From an uncultured Clostridia bacterium (GTDB lineage: Bacteria; Bacillota; Clostridia; Oscillospirales; Acutalibacteraceae), in contig CAMBNE010000003.1 of the NCBI GenBank assembly GCA_945868935.1, forward strand, positions 1 through 14,561: a stretch of 14,561 nucleotides of DNA, in the 5' to 3' direction. Numbering within the stretch: position 1 is the first letter of the stretch; each line of letters starts with the position of its first letter. The position numbers were made by a program, and so were the translations under genes. A model generated the notes under the pieces. It did no database searches. It was given only the letters and a program-made list of their open reading frames with translations, and was not told the origin of the DNA. Positions 1 to 6,438 of this stretch are shown piece after piece.

Positions 1-58
1 GACGGATTCTGTTTGCCTTATACTGCTGATAATATTTCATCTTTTTATAATTCTGTTG

Positions 59-119
59 TGCCGTCAAAGTGACGGCAGTTTTGTTTATCGTCTCAAAATT
101 TGCCGTCATCGTGCCGTCA
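59..119. repeat. Cluster of TGCCGTCA octamers, one pair forming a perfect palindrome
   Basis: TGCCGTCA occurs at 59-66, 101-108 and 112-119, and its reverse complement TGACGGCA at 70-77. The 59-66 and 70-77 copies form an 8-bp perfect inverted repeat with a 3-nt loop, followed on the plus strand by GTTTTGTTT. The last copy overlaps the stop codon of the parR-like gene. The palindrome could be a terminator for a plus-strand gene ending left of the window. The separate direct copies suggest binding sites instead, perhaps for the ParR-like protein (a centromere) or a replication protein. The sequence alone does not separate these. Confidence 0.6.
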
Positions 120-449
120 ATCAAACAGTTTAAGGTCGTCCATAATATCTTGTTCTGCTTCTTCCTGTTGTTCTGCGGTCAGTGCCGGAGCGTTTGTCAT
201 AGACTGCGGAGCGAAGTTTGCTTCTGCAAAGCAAGCCCGCATTTCCTCACGAATGATATTTCGGATATCCTCCTCGTGCTGTTCACGGGTGATTGACTGT
301 AAATCTACATAATCGGCAAGCGCATCTATCATAAACTGGTTGCGGGATTGGTTCTTCTTTACATCCAGTGTCTGCATATACTCTGCAAGATAACGCTCTC
401 GGGCGTCGGTTAGGTCAAAGCGTACTGTCATTTTATACACGTCCTTCAT
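117..449 (-). CDS. ParR-like partition adaptor protein
   Basis: This 110-aa protein is probably the DNA-binding adaptor that links a plasmid centromere to the actin-like filament made by the neighbouring gene. The N-terminal part starts with a short strand (KMTVRFDL, residues 6-13) followed by predicted helices, as in ribbon-helix-helix ParR proteins. The C-terminal half is acidic and rich in Glu and Gln. It overlaps the end of the parM-like gene by 17 bases, so the two are translationally coupled. Two starts are possible: the ATG at 447-449, with GAGG six bases upstream, and an ATG at 429-431 (Met7), one base past the parM stop and preceded by AAGGA. The assignment rests mainly on the position beside parM and on size; the sequence itself diverges from well-known ParR proteins. 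Confidence 0.65.
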   Translation of the reverse strand: MKDVYKMTVRFDLTDARERYLAEYMQTLDVKKNQSRNQFMIDALADYVDLQSITREQHEEDIRNIIREEMRACFAEANFAPQSMTNAPALTAEQQEEAEQDIMDDLKLFD

Positions 450-1368
450 TCTTCGCCTCGGCTCTCAGATAAACATCTGCAAGATATTCATAGCCTTTAG
501 CTGCGGCACAGATGTCGTTAATGAACTTTACACGGTCGAGATTGCCGTGATAAAAATTCTTGATCAGACAACCGCCACCGCCGCAGACGCAGAGTGTCAT
601 CGTACTTTCATCATAGCCGTGCTCACGCAAGCGACGGAAGATCTCAGCGACATATTCCTCGGCAATAGCGGTGATGATCTCCAAATCCGAATCAGGAATA
701 TCCGCTGTGCCTGTTTGCAACACCTCGTCGATGATATAGTCGTTCAGCTCTCTGTGTGTCTTGCGCATAAAGCCCTCACGAATAGCGAGAGTACATTGAT
801 AAGTGCCGAATTTCTCAGTGAACATCTTACCGCTCTGCGGCTTGCCGTTGACAAGGTAGAGTGTGTTCATCGTACCATTACCGATGTCCGCAACCATACT
901 CAGACCTTTGAGCGTGGATTTGATAGGCACAACCGCAGAATACCCCTGCGGATAGATTTTTACATCACAGATTCGGATATGATAATCTACATTCCGAAAA
1001 GTGAACTCTACCACCTTGTTCTTTGACAGATATGCGGCAAAATCCGCTTTCTGTCCGCTTGTCCAAGTCAAAGGCAAGCCTGCGGCAATAATCACATCCG
1101 CTTCGGTCAGCCCTTCGTCCGAAAGTTCGGTTGAGATAGCGGCGAGTGTGAGGATATAATAATCCTCATCATTCTGCTTTTCGGGCAGAAACTCTTTGTG
1201 TCCTTCGCCTATCAGATAATACTTGCCGTTGTAGGTTAGCATATCCTTTGTAAACAGCGGTTCGCTGTCGTGGGCAGTGATACCCGTCTTGAAACAATGG
1301 TTAGCGGTTTTGATATTGCCGTAACTGTGGTCGATACCGATAATGATTTTGTCTTTGTAACTTTTCAT
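433..1368 (-). CDS. parM: ParM/StbA-type actin-like ATPase (plasmid segregation)
   Basis: This 311-aa protein belongs to the actin/Hsp70 ATPase fold and probably forms filaments that push plasmid copies apart. Its motifs are in the expected order. Phosphate-1 is IIIGIDHSYGNIK (residues 8-20), with the conserved Asp13 and a Gly in the loop. Phosphate-2 is VADIGNGTMNTLYL (159-172). The adenosine motif is CVCGGGGCLIKN (260-271). The length of about 310 aa is normal for ParM and Alp proteins. The start is supported by AGGAGG (1378-1383 on the complement) nine bases before ATG. The parR-like gene follows with a 17-base overlap, giving a two-gene partition operon. The family is certain; whether it is ParM, AlfA or another Alp subgroup cannot be decided here. 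Confidence 0.88.
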   Translation of the reverse strand: MKSYKDKIIIGIDHSYGNIKTANHCFKTGITAHDSEPLFTKDMLTYNGKYYLIGEGHKEFLPEKQNDEDYYILTLAAISTELSDEGLTEADVIIAAGLPLTWTSGQKADFAAYLSKNKVVEFTFRNVDYHIRICDVKIYPQGYSAVVPIKSTLKGLSMVADIGNGTMNTLYLVNGKPQSGKMFTEKFGTYQCTLAIREGFMRKTHRELNDYIIDEVLQTGTADIPDSDLEIITAIAEEYVAEIFRRLREHGYDESTMTLCVCGGGGCLIKNFYHGNLDRVKFINDICAAAKGYEYLADVYLRAEAKNEGRV

Positions 1369-1393
1369 AATAAAATACCTCCTGAAAATAGTG

Positions 1394-1422
1394 AAACTGC
1401 CCTAAAAAAGTGGGGGCAGTTT
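1394..1422 (-). promoter_or_regulatory. Hairpin in the parM leader
   Basis: A perfect 9-bp inverted repeat (1394-1402 AAACTGCCC and 1414-1422 GGGCAGTTT) with an 11-nt loop lies 11 bases upstream of the parM Shine-Dalgarno sequence on the coding strand. No T run follows on either strand, so it is not a standard terminator. It may be a leader hairpin or an operator or centromere half-site controlling the partition operon. I found no convincing sigma-70 promoter in the remaining stretch before it. Confidence 0.45.
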
Positions 1423-1454
1423 TCAAATAATGAATTGTGTGTTTTTGGCATAAA

Positions 1455-1490
1455 AATAACACCTACCGAAAACAATCAGTAGGTGCTATT
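1455..1490 (-). terminator. Rho-independent terminator of the sigma-like gene
   Basis: Read on the minus strand, AATAGCACCTAC (1490-1479) pairs with GTAGGTGTTATT (1466-1455) over 12 bases with one G-U pair and a 12-nt loop. The stem runs into TTATTTTTAT. The stop codon of the gene ending at 1486 is inside the left arm. This separates the sigma-like gene from the parM-parR operon, which would then need its own promoter. The T tract is short, so termination may be partial. Confidence 0.7.
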
Positions 1491-2373
1491 CAAAGCCAAT
1501 GTCTGTGTTTGCGTGTTCTTGGAATTTACTTCCGATTTTGTCAATGCGTTTTTTAACGGCGCTGTGCGTTTTATAGCCGACCTTATCCGCAATTTCCTGA
1601 TAGGTATAGCCTTCAACACGAAGCTCCAATATCTGCCTGTCCTTTTCGGACAGTGTTGCCATAAACCGCTCAACATCAACCTTAGCGACTGTGTCGCCTT
1701 CCAAGTCGATACTATCGTGCGCCTTATCCCACTCAGCGCCGTCGTGATTTTTCTTGTAATCCTCCTGAAACGCTTCGAGTGAGATCATTGGGTGCTTGGT
1801 TTTCTTATGATAATAGCTGTTCTTAAAGTCATTCTTCTGTTGACTATATCTATAATCGAAATCTTCAAAGCACTGATATTCCTTGACAACGGCGAGGATC
1901 TCATTCATTCCGAAACGCTCCATTGTTTTCGGAACGATATCCTTCAAAACAGCGTCAACATATTCGTCGCTGACAAAGCCAAAAAAAGTTGTGGGCTGAA
2001 TATCGTTAACAAGACTCTCAATTGGCGGCAGCACGCCCTCGTCCTGCATAGTCTTTATCCAGAAAGACGGAGCGTGAGAAAACTTCCAAGCCGGGTGATC
2101 ACCTGAATATATCTCCCGTCCTACATTCAATCCCATATACTCCCACACAAGATAGTGAAATGCGTCGTACATCAAAAGAGCAAATTGGTCACTCTCTATT
2201 AGTTCTATCTGCTTCCAATCTGAGAATAGCTCATAGGGATAGCGTGAAATTTGAAAAGGAAGCTCGCCGCATTTGTAGAGCAATGACTTCGGTAGAAAGT
2301 AAAACAGCGTGATATATTCGGCGTTCTTGTACCGTGTGACCTTACCGTTTTTGCGTTTGATTTTTATTGGCAT
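1486..2373 (-). CDS. Protein with C-terminal sigma-region-4-like HTH
   Basis: This 295-aa protein ends in a clear helix-turn-helix of the sigma-70 region 4 / LuxR-like type at residues 240-281 (LSEKDRQILELRVEGYTYQE, then IADKVGYKT and a recognition helix). The remaining 235 residues hold no recognisable sigma region 2: there is no aromatic-rich core-binding helix pattern that I can see, and it contains many aromatic residues in a sequence I do not recognise. It is therefore more likely a DNA-binding regulator than a working sigma factor. The start is supported by AAAGGAGA about ten bases upstream. It is transcribed divergently from the four-gene operon starting at 2625, and it lies beside partition genes, so it may regulate element maintenance or that operon. 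The target is unknown. Confidence 0.65.
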   Translation of the reverse strand: MPIKIKRKNGKVTRYKNAEYITLFYFLPKSLLYKCGELPFQISRYPYELFSDWKQIELIESDQFALLMYDAFHYLVWEYMGLNVGREIYSGDHPAWKFSHAPSFWIKTMQDEGVLPPIESLVNDIQPTTFFGFVSDEYVDAVLKDIVPKTMERFGMNEILAVVKEYQCFEDFDYRYSQQKNDFKNSYYHKKTKHPMISLEAFQEDYKKNHDGAEWDKAHDSIDLEGDTVAKVDVERFMATLSEKDRQILELRVEGYTYQEIADKVGYKTHSAVKKRIDKIGSKFQEHANTDIGFE

Positions 2374-2553
2374 TTGTATTCATCTCCTTTCCGAGGTTAG
2401 GTGCCTCTATATTTTATAGACGCTTCTACCTCTGAATTGTTCCAAAGTCTTAAAATATTTTTTCAAAAATTTCTCCTATTATAATTTTAACAAATCAGCT
2501 GTACTATATATGGGACTTTGCTGTTAAAACACTCGTTTTTTGTGTCATTTTAA

Positions 2554-2581
2554 TTGATATTTTTCCCGTGTATGTTATAAT
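2554..2581 (+). promoter_or_regulatory. Sigma-70 type promoter of the four-gene operon
   Basis: The -35 TTGATA (2554-2559) and the consensus -10 TATAAT (2576-2581) are separated by 16 bases. A TGN extension sits directly before the -10. It is 43 bases ahead of the first start codon. This is the strongest promoter-like sequence in the window by inspection. Confidence 0.8.
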
Positions 2582-2584
2582 ATA

Positions 2585-2600
2585 GGAAATAGATATTTCC
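2585..2600. promoter_or_regulatory. Palindromic operator over the transcription start
   Basis: GGAAATAGATATTTCC is a perfect 7-2-7 inverted repeat that begins three bases after the -10 hexamer and covers the expected transcription start. A dimeric repressor bound here would block initiation. The divergent HTH protein (1486-2373) is one candidate ligand, but no copy of the site was noticed near that gene's own start. Confidence 0.55.
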
Positions 2601-2624
2601 GGTATTTAACACACAGGAGGGATT

Positions 2625-3308
2625 ATGATGATTGGCGGAATGGTAAAAAAACTGATAATCGTTACAGGTGAAAAGGAATCTGTATATGCTGAATTGTTAT
2701 CGTCGCTTATTACACTTAAGGATGACGACGTAGAAAACAATACCGTTGTAGGAATCAAAGACGGAAGTGTAGAAGCAGTCGTCTGGAACGAAGATATATA
2801 TAACGATAATAAGGCTCAACTTGGCTCAAACACAAAGCTTATCTTCATAGGGAAAAACAAATCTTCCGAAGCTGTTATTCCGAATATTAGGTTTGACAAG
2901 GATATGGCTAAATACGGTGTAAATGTCGGCTCATTAGGAAATAAGGCAGTATTATATATTGAATCAAATACACTTTTTAGCAATAAAGATTTGTATGATG
3001 ATTTTTATGAGAAATACATCGAATTAACAGAACGCTTTGATGATAGTGTAGCAGATACTGAATCTATCAAAAAAGCTACTCACACCGATGGTATTGGAGA
3101 AGCGTTTGAAAAGGGAACTAAAGCCGTTAAAGGATTGTTTGGAAAAATCAAGGGTGCGCCTGCAGGAAAAGAAAAAAATGAAGGGACAGATTTCTTTAAA
3201 ATCGGCACTAAAATCGAATCAAGCAAATTGATTTCCGACCAGATGTTAAGATATGCCGTCTTAAGCTTTTATTTGGACGGACTTGCTGGATTTATGGAGA
3301 TTAAGTAA
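2625..3308 (+). CDS. Unrecognised 227-aa protein, first gene of the four-gene operon
   Basis: I do not recognise this family. The N-terminal half alternates strands and helices: strand KKLIIVTG (8-15), a helix (18-31), strand TKLIFIG (70-76) and strand KAVLYIE (107-113). This would suit a small Rossmann-like or TIR-like alpha/beta domain, but no catalytic motif is obvious. A charged helical part follows, then a Gly/Lys-rich segment (about 157-182, with GLFGKIKG) and a moderately hydrophobic C-terminus (204-225). There is no signal peptide. ATG codons at 2625 and 2628 both follow AGGAGG (2615-2620), 4 and 7 bases away; 2628 has the better spacing. Its stop overlaps the next start (TAATG), implying coupled translation and a shared job with the membrane proteins that follow. 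Confidence 0.75.
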   Translation: MMIGGMVKKLIIVTGEKESVYAELLSSLITLKDDDVENNTVVGIKDGSVEAVVWNEDIYNDNKAQLGSNTKLIFIGKNKSSEAVIPNIRFDKDMAKYGVNVGSLGNKAVLYIESNTLFSNKDLYDDFYEKYIELTERFDDSVADTESIKKATHTDGIGEAFEKGTKAVKGLFGKIKGAPAGKEKNEGTDFFKIGTKIESSKLISDQMLRYAVLSFYLDGLAGFMEIK

Positions 3309-4855
3309 TGAGTATTGCTTTTGAACAAGGGCTAAAGTTTGTTTCTGATAATATGGGTGCAGCTTTGGGCGGACATATATCACAGCTTTGGATTGATACA
3401 ATAAACAGTCAGATTGAATCTATTTCAAGTGATATTATGACAAAAGTTCAATCTACTGATTTGCCTGCTGATAAGCTTCAAGGATTTGTAGCTGAAATAT
3501 GGCATTCTGGAACTTTTAACGCTGATTCCGCTGTTCATCATTCTGCCGCTACAGCCAAAGCGCCTGATGTAAACACATACGCTTCCGCTGACGTGGAATT
3601 TGGCGGAAGCAGAGCCAGTTTAAAGTATTATAAGGATGCTAAAAGCTCATATGCTGCTCAATCAGAAACACCATATGAACGATATATGCATCTTAAAGCT
3701 AAAGCAGAGAAAGCCGGAAAAAGCTATGAATCGCTTGAAGAATTCCTTGGAAAAAGGAAAATCAAGAAGGAAGATATGCATAAGTCTATGTATCAAGGTC
3801 AAGCAAAGCTTATTCCCACCAATCAATTGTTAGATGCTCAAAAACTGTTAGATAAAAAAATAGCGGTAGCGCAAGCAAACGGAAAGCTGGATCAAGTAGC
3901 TCGATACAGAGAGGTACAAGCAACATTAACAGATATTCTGTCTGATAAAAAAGGAAATAAATCAATTCCGCTCAGCAGAGAAGATGCTCAAAGATTAACA
4001 AGAGCAGCAAAAGAAGGAAACCTCGATCAAGAATTATTAAAAGAATGCGGTTTAGATATAAATCAGTTAGTGACGGCAAAAGACATAATGAGCGAAGCCT
4101 TTTTAGCCGGGTTAAGTGCAGCAGTTATTTCTTTCGTTATAGGAATAGCTCCCACAATTATTGACGGAATATCAATGCTCGTTTCCGAAGGTGAAATAGA
4201 TCCTAAGCTGTTTGCGGAGATGGGATATAAGGGCTTGAGTTCTGCTGCAAGGGGATTTATTAACGGCTCAATTACAGCTGCGCTTGTAGCTTGTTGTCAA
4301 AGCGGCAAACTGGGCACTACGTTGATGGGAGCAAATGCGTCAATGATTTCTACGGCTGTTGTTTTGATGATTGGAACGTTGGAAAGCGGAATAAGACTTG
4401 CTACAGGCAGAATCAATAAAGTACAAATGTCTGAGGAAATGTCTCGATTGTACATAACAACAGCCTTTTCTGTGGGCGGAGGAATCGCAGCAAGTGTGTG
4501 GTTTGTCGAAATACCTCCACTTGCAATGGCGGCATATATGCTCGGCAGCTTTATCGGCGGTGTAATTGGCGGATTCGCCTACAATATAGGGCACAGTCTG
4601 TATATGTCGTTTTGCGTTGATTCCGGCTGTACTTTTTTTGGCTTGGTGGATCAAAATTACGAGTTACCTCAGGAAATATTAGATGAAATCGGAATCGATA
4701 TTTTCGAATACGAAAAATTCGATTATGAAACTTTTCAGTATGATAGCTTTCAGCTTGATTCCTTTACCCCGGATGCGTTTGAATATGACAAATTCGGAAT
4801 TACTATTATTCGTCGTGGAGTAATCAGCGTTGGCAAAATCGGGTATCAATACTAA
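3308..4855 (+). CDS. Gly/Ala-rich membrane protein with C-terminal pentad repeats
   Basis: This 515-aa protein has no signal peptide and no family name I can give. An N-terminal domain (1-110) carries WHSGTFNADSA (65-75) and a SAD...KYY motif (93-108). A charged, mostly helical linker (111-255) follows. Next come several Gly/Ala-rich hydrophobic stretches, at about 262-292, 310-330, 342-360, 382-400 and 403-427, which may insert into a membrane. After FFGLVDQNYELP lies a run of six five-residue repeats with Phe in the last place (467-496), then a short tail. The order of motifs matches the next gene (3308-4855 versus 4882-6423), which appears to be a diverged paralogue. It overlaps the previous gene by one base. 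A pore-forming or membrane-disrupting role is possible from the composition only. Confidence 0.75.
   Translation: MSIAFEQGLKFVSDNMGAALGGHISQLWIDTINSQIESISSDIMTKVQSTDLPADKLQGFVAEIWHSGTFNADSAVHHSAATAKAPDVNTYASADVEFGGSRASLKYYKDAKSSYAAQSETPYERYMHLKAKAEKAGKSYESLEEFLGKRKIKKEDMHKSMYQGQAKLIPTNQLLDAQKLLDKKIAVAQANGKLDQVARYREVQATLTDILSDKKGNKSIPLSREDAQRLTRAAKEGNLDQELLKECGLDINQLVTAKDIMSEAFLAGLSAAVISFVIGIAPTIIDGISMLVSEGEIDPKLFAEMGYKGLSSAARGFINGSITAALVACCQSGKLGTTLMGANASMISTAVVLMIGTLESGIRLATGRINKVQMSEEMSRLYITTAFSVGGGIAASVWFVEIPPLAMAAYMLGSFIGGVIGGFAYNIGHSLYMSFCVDSGCTFFGLVDQNYELPQEILDEIGIDIFEYEKFDYETFQYDSFQLDSFTPDAFEYDKFGITIIRRGVISVGKIGYQY
4706..4795 (+). repeat. Six in-frame five-residue repeats (x-x-D/E-x-F)
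   Basis: The units EYEKF, DYETF, QYDSF, QLDSF, TPDAF and EYDKF (residues 467-496) put Phe at every fifth position and an acidic residue two before it. The spacing recalls pentapeptide-repeat beta-helices, but in the classical repeat the small residue precedes the central Leu/Phe by two positions, whereas here the acidic residue does. It may form a short solenoid or a beta edge for binding a partner. Confidence 0.7.
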
Positions 4856-4881
4856 AAGCAGAGTATTAACTGGAGATATAT

Positions 4882-6423
4882 ATGAAAACTAAGATTAGTA
4901 AGATAATTTCCCTTGTAATTGTTTTTACGTTGCTGTTTTCTTCTGTGCCTTTCTATGCTTTTGCAATAGAAGATAATAAAATTAAGTCCACTGAAGACGA
5001 AAGCAAAGCAATTACAATAGGTGAAGCGGGCGGTTATTTAATTGGAAATCTTAAAACTACAAATAAACTTTATGCTGACAGAAAATTTAGCCTTCCGACC
5101 GGTCACGGTTTTGCCGCTGAAAACGGCAATAATTTATATGATAGTTTAAGTGGAAGGAAAGGAAAAGTTGTTGGTGACAACAATGTTAAAAATGGAGCTG
5201 ACCGCATTGTTTTTAACAAAAATGGTACCACTACACTTATACAGGATAAATACTACAGTACCTCTCAACGATCAGTAAATGCAGCTTTTGATAGTGAGGG
5301 CTTTTATAAGTATGTTGATGGTGATGGTTATCCTATGCAATTAGAGGTACCAGCGGATCAATATGATAGTTCTGTTTCATTGATGAAAGATAAAATAAAA
5401 GGAGGAAAGGTTAGGAATGTAACCGATCCAGCTGAAGCAGAAAGTATTATCAGAAAAGGAAAGCTCACATATAAACAAGCGGTTAATCTAACTAAAGCAG
5501 GCAACATTGATTCACTTAAATATGATGCAGCAACCGGAGTGATAACAGCAGTTAGTGCTGCAGGCATTTCGTTTGTATTGAATCTTGCAATAGCTTCAAT
5601 TAACGGAGAGGATATATCTTCCGCATTAACCGATTCTATAAAAGACAGTTTGAAAACAGGTTCAATTGTTGGAATAGCTCATATCCTTGTTAGTCAATTA
5701 TCACGAACAAGTATTAATAAGCTTTATGTTCCTGTCGGTGAAGCACTTTCAAAAGTGATGGGTGAAAAAATATGCAAAGCTATTCTTGAAAGTGTCGGTA
5801 TTGCCAGTGCAGGAAAAAATATTCTCAGTAAAGCAGCAAAAATAATTTCAAGCGAGATTCATTTACAAGTTGTATTACTGGTAATCTTGACTATTCCAGA
5901 TATTGTAGACCTTTTTAGAGGAAGAATATCACCCGAACAGATTATTGCCAATCTATCTGTTACTGCATCAGGTCTTGCAGGCGGTGCGTTAGGCGCGTGG
6001 GGTGGCGCAGCATTGGGAGGTGCTATCGCAAATGCTCCGGGAGCCGTTGTTGGTGGCATAGTTGGAGGAGCCCTCGGTGGAGCCGGTCTATCTATAGGAA
6101 CGCAATTATTAATTGATAATTTTACAGAATCTGACGCAGAAAAAATGTGTTCAATTATTCAAGAAGAATTTGAAAAATTATCTGCTGATTATATTGTATC
6201 AAAAGATGAAGCAGACAGGATTGTTGATGCTGTGCAGAAAAAATTAAATGGAGAAACATTAAAAGAAATGTATTCCTCTGAGGATAGAAACAAGTTTGCT
6301 AACGACTTAATGATTGAGGAATTTGAAACAGAGGTTGCTAATCGAGATATATCAACTCCATCTGAGTTTGATATTCGAGTAGAAACAAAAGAATTGCTTA
6401 AAAACGTCATTTTTATTCATTGA
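4882..6423 (+). CDS. Secreted or membrane glycine-zipper protein, paralogue of the preceding gene product
   Basis: This 513-aa protein starts with a standard signal peptide: lysines at 2, 4 and 7, a hydrophobic core (about 8-22), and AFA at 26-28 as the likely cleavage site. The mature N-terminal domain has GHGFAAE (74-80), NGADRIVF (104-111) and LIQDKYY (119-125), spaced like a D-x(n)-QxK site, which is a faint resemblance to PD-(D/E)xK nucleases. A linker (190-215, TYKQAVNLTKAGNIDSL) leads to hydrophobic segments at about 219-240, 258-272 and 326-345. The motif LFRGRISPEQ (344-353) and a long glycine-zipper region (365-406) come next, then an acidic helical tail. I recall similar uncharacterised proteins from many bacteria but no function. 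GGAG six bases before ATG supports the start. It lies 26 bases after its paralogue. Confidence 0.75.
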   Translation: MKTKISKIISLVIVFTLLFSSVPFYAFAIEDNKIKSTEDESKAITIGEAGGYLIGNLKTTNKLYADRKFSLPTGHGFAAENGNNLYDSLSGRKGKVVGDNNVKNGADRIVFNKNGTTTLIQDKYYSTSQRSVNAAFDSEGFYKYVDGDGYPMQLEVPADQYDSSVSLMKDKIKGGKVRNVTDPAEAESIIRKGKLTYKQAVNLTKAGNIDSLKYDAATGVITAVSAAGISFVLNLAIASINGEDISSALTDSIKDSLKTGSIVGIAHILVSQLSRTSINKLYVPVGEALSKVMGEKICKAILESVGIASAGKNILSKAAKIISSEIHLQVVLLVILTIPDIVDLFRGRISPEQIIANLSVTASGLAGGALGAWGGAALGGAIANAPGAVVGGIVGGALGGAGLSIGTQLLIDNFTESDAEKMCSIIQEEFEKLSADYIVSKDEADRIVDAVQKKLNGETLKEMYSSEDRNKFANDLMIEEFETEVANRDISTPSEFDIRVETKELLKNVIFIH

Positions 6424-6438
6424 CGGAGGAAAACCAGA

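Noticed and set aside
59..77. Terminator for the parR-like gene
   Set aside because: On the minus strand the stem is followed by CACAACAG and not by a T run; only the plus-strand reading has T-rich sequence after it.
547..1026. A 159-codon plus-strand open frame opposite the parM gene
   Set aside because: It lies entirely within parM, which has all actin-fold motifs on the other strand; there is no ribosome site or recognisable protein pattern.
1483..2106. Plus-strand open frames (99 and 104 codons) opposite the HTH gene
   Set aside because: They are antisense to a gene with a clear HTH, ribosome site and terminator, and their translations show no family features.
2401..2440. Hairpin TCTATA...TATAGA with an outer AGGT/ACCT pair, and a possible minus-strand -10, ahead of the HTH gene
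   Set aside because: The stem is AT-rich and short, the outer pairing needs uneven loops, and no -35 lies at proper spacing, so I do not call an operator or promoter.
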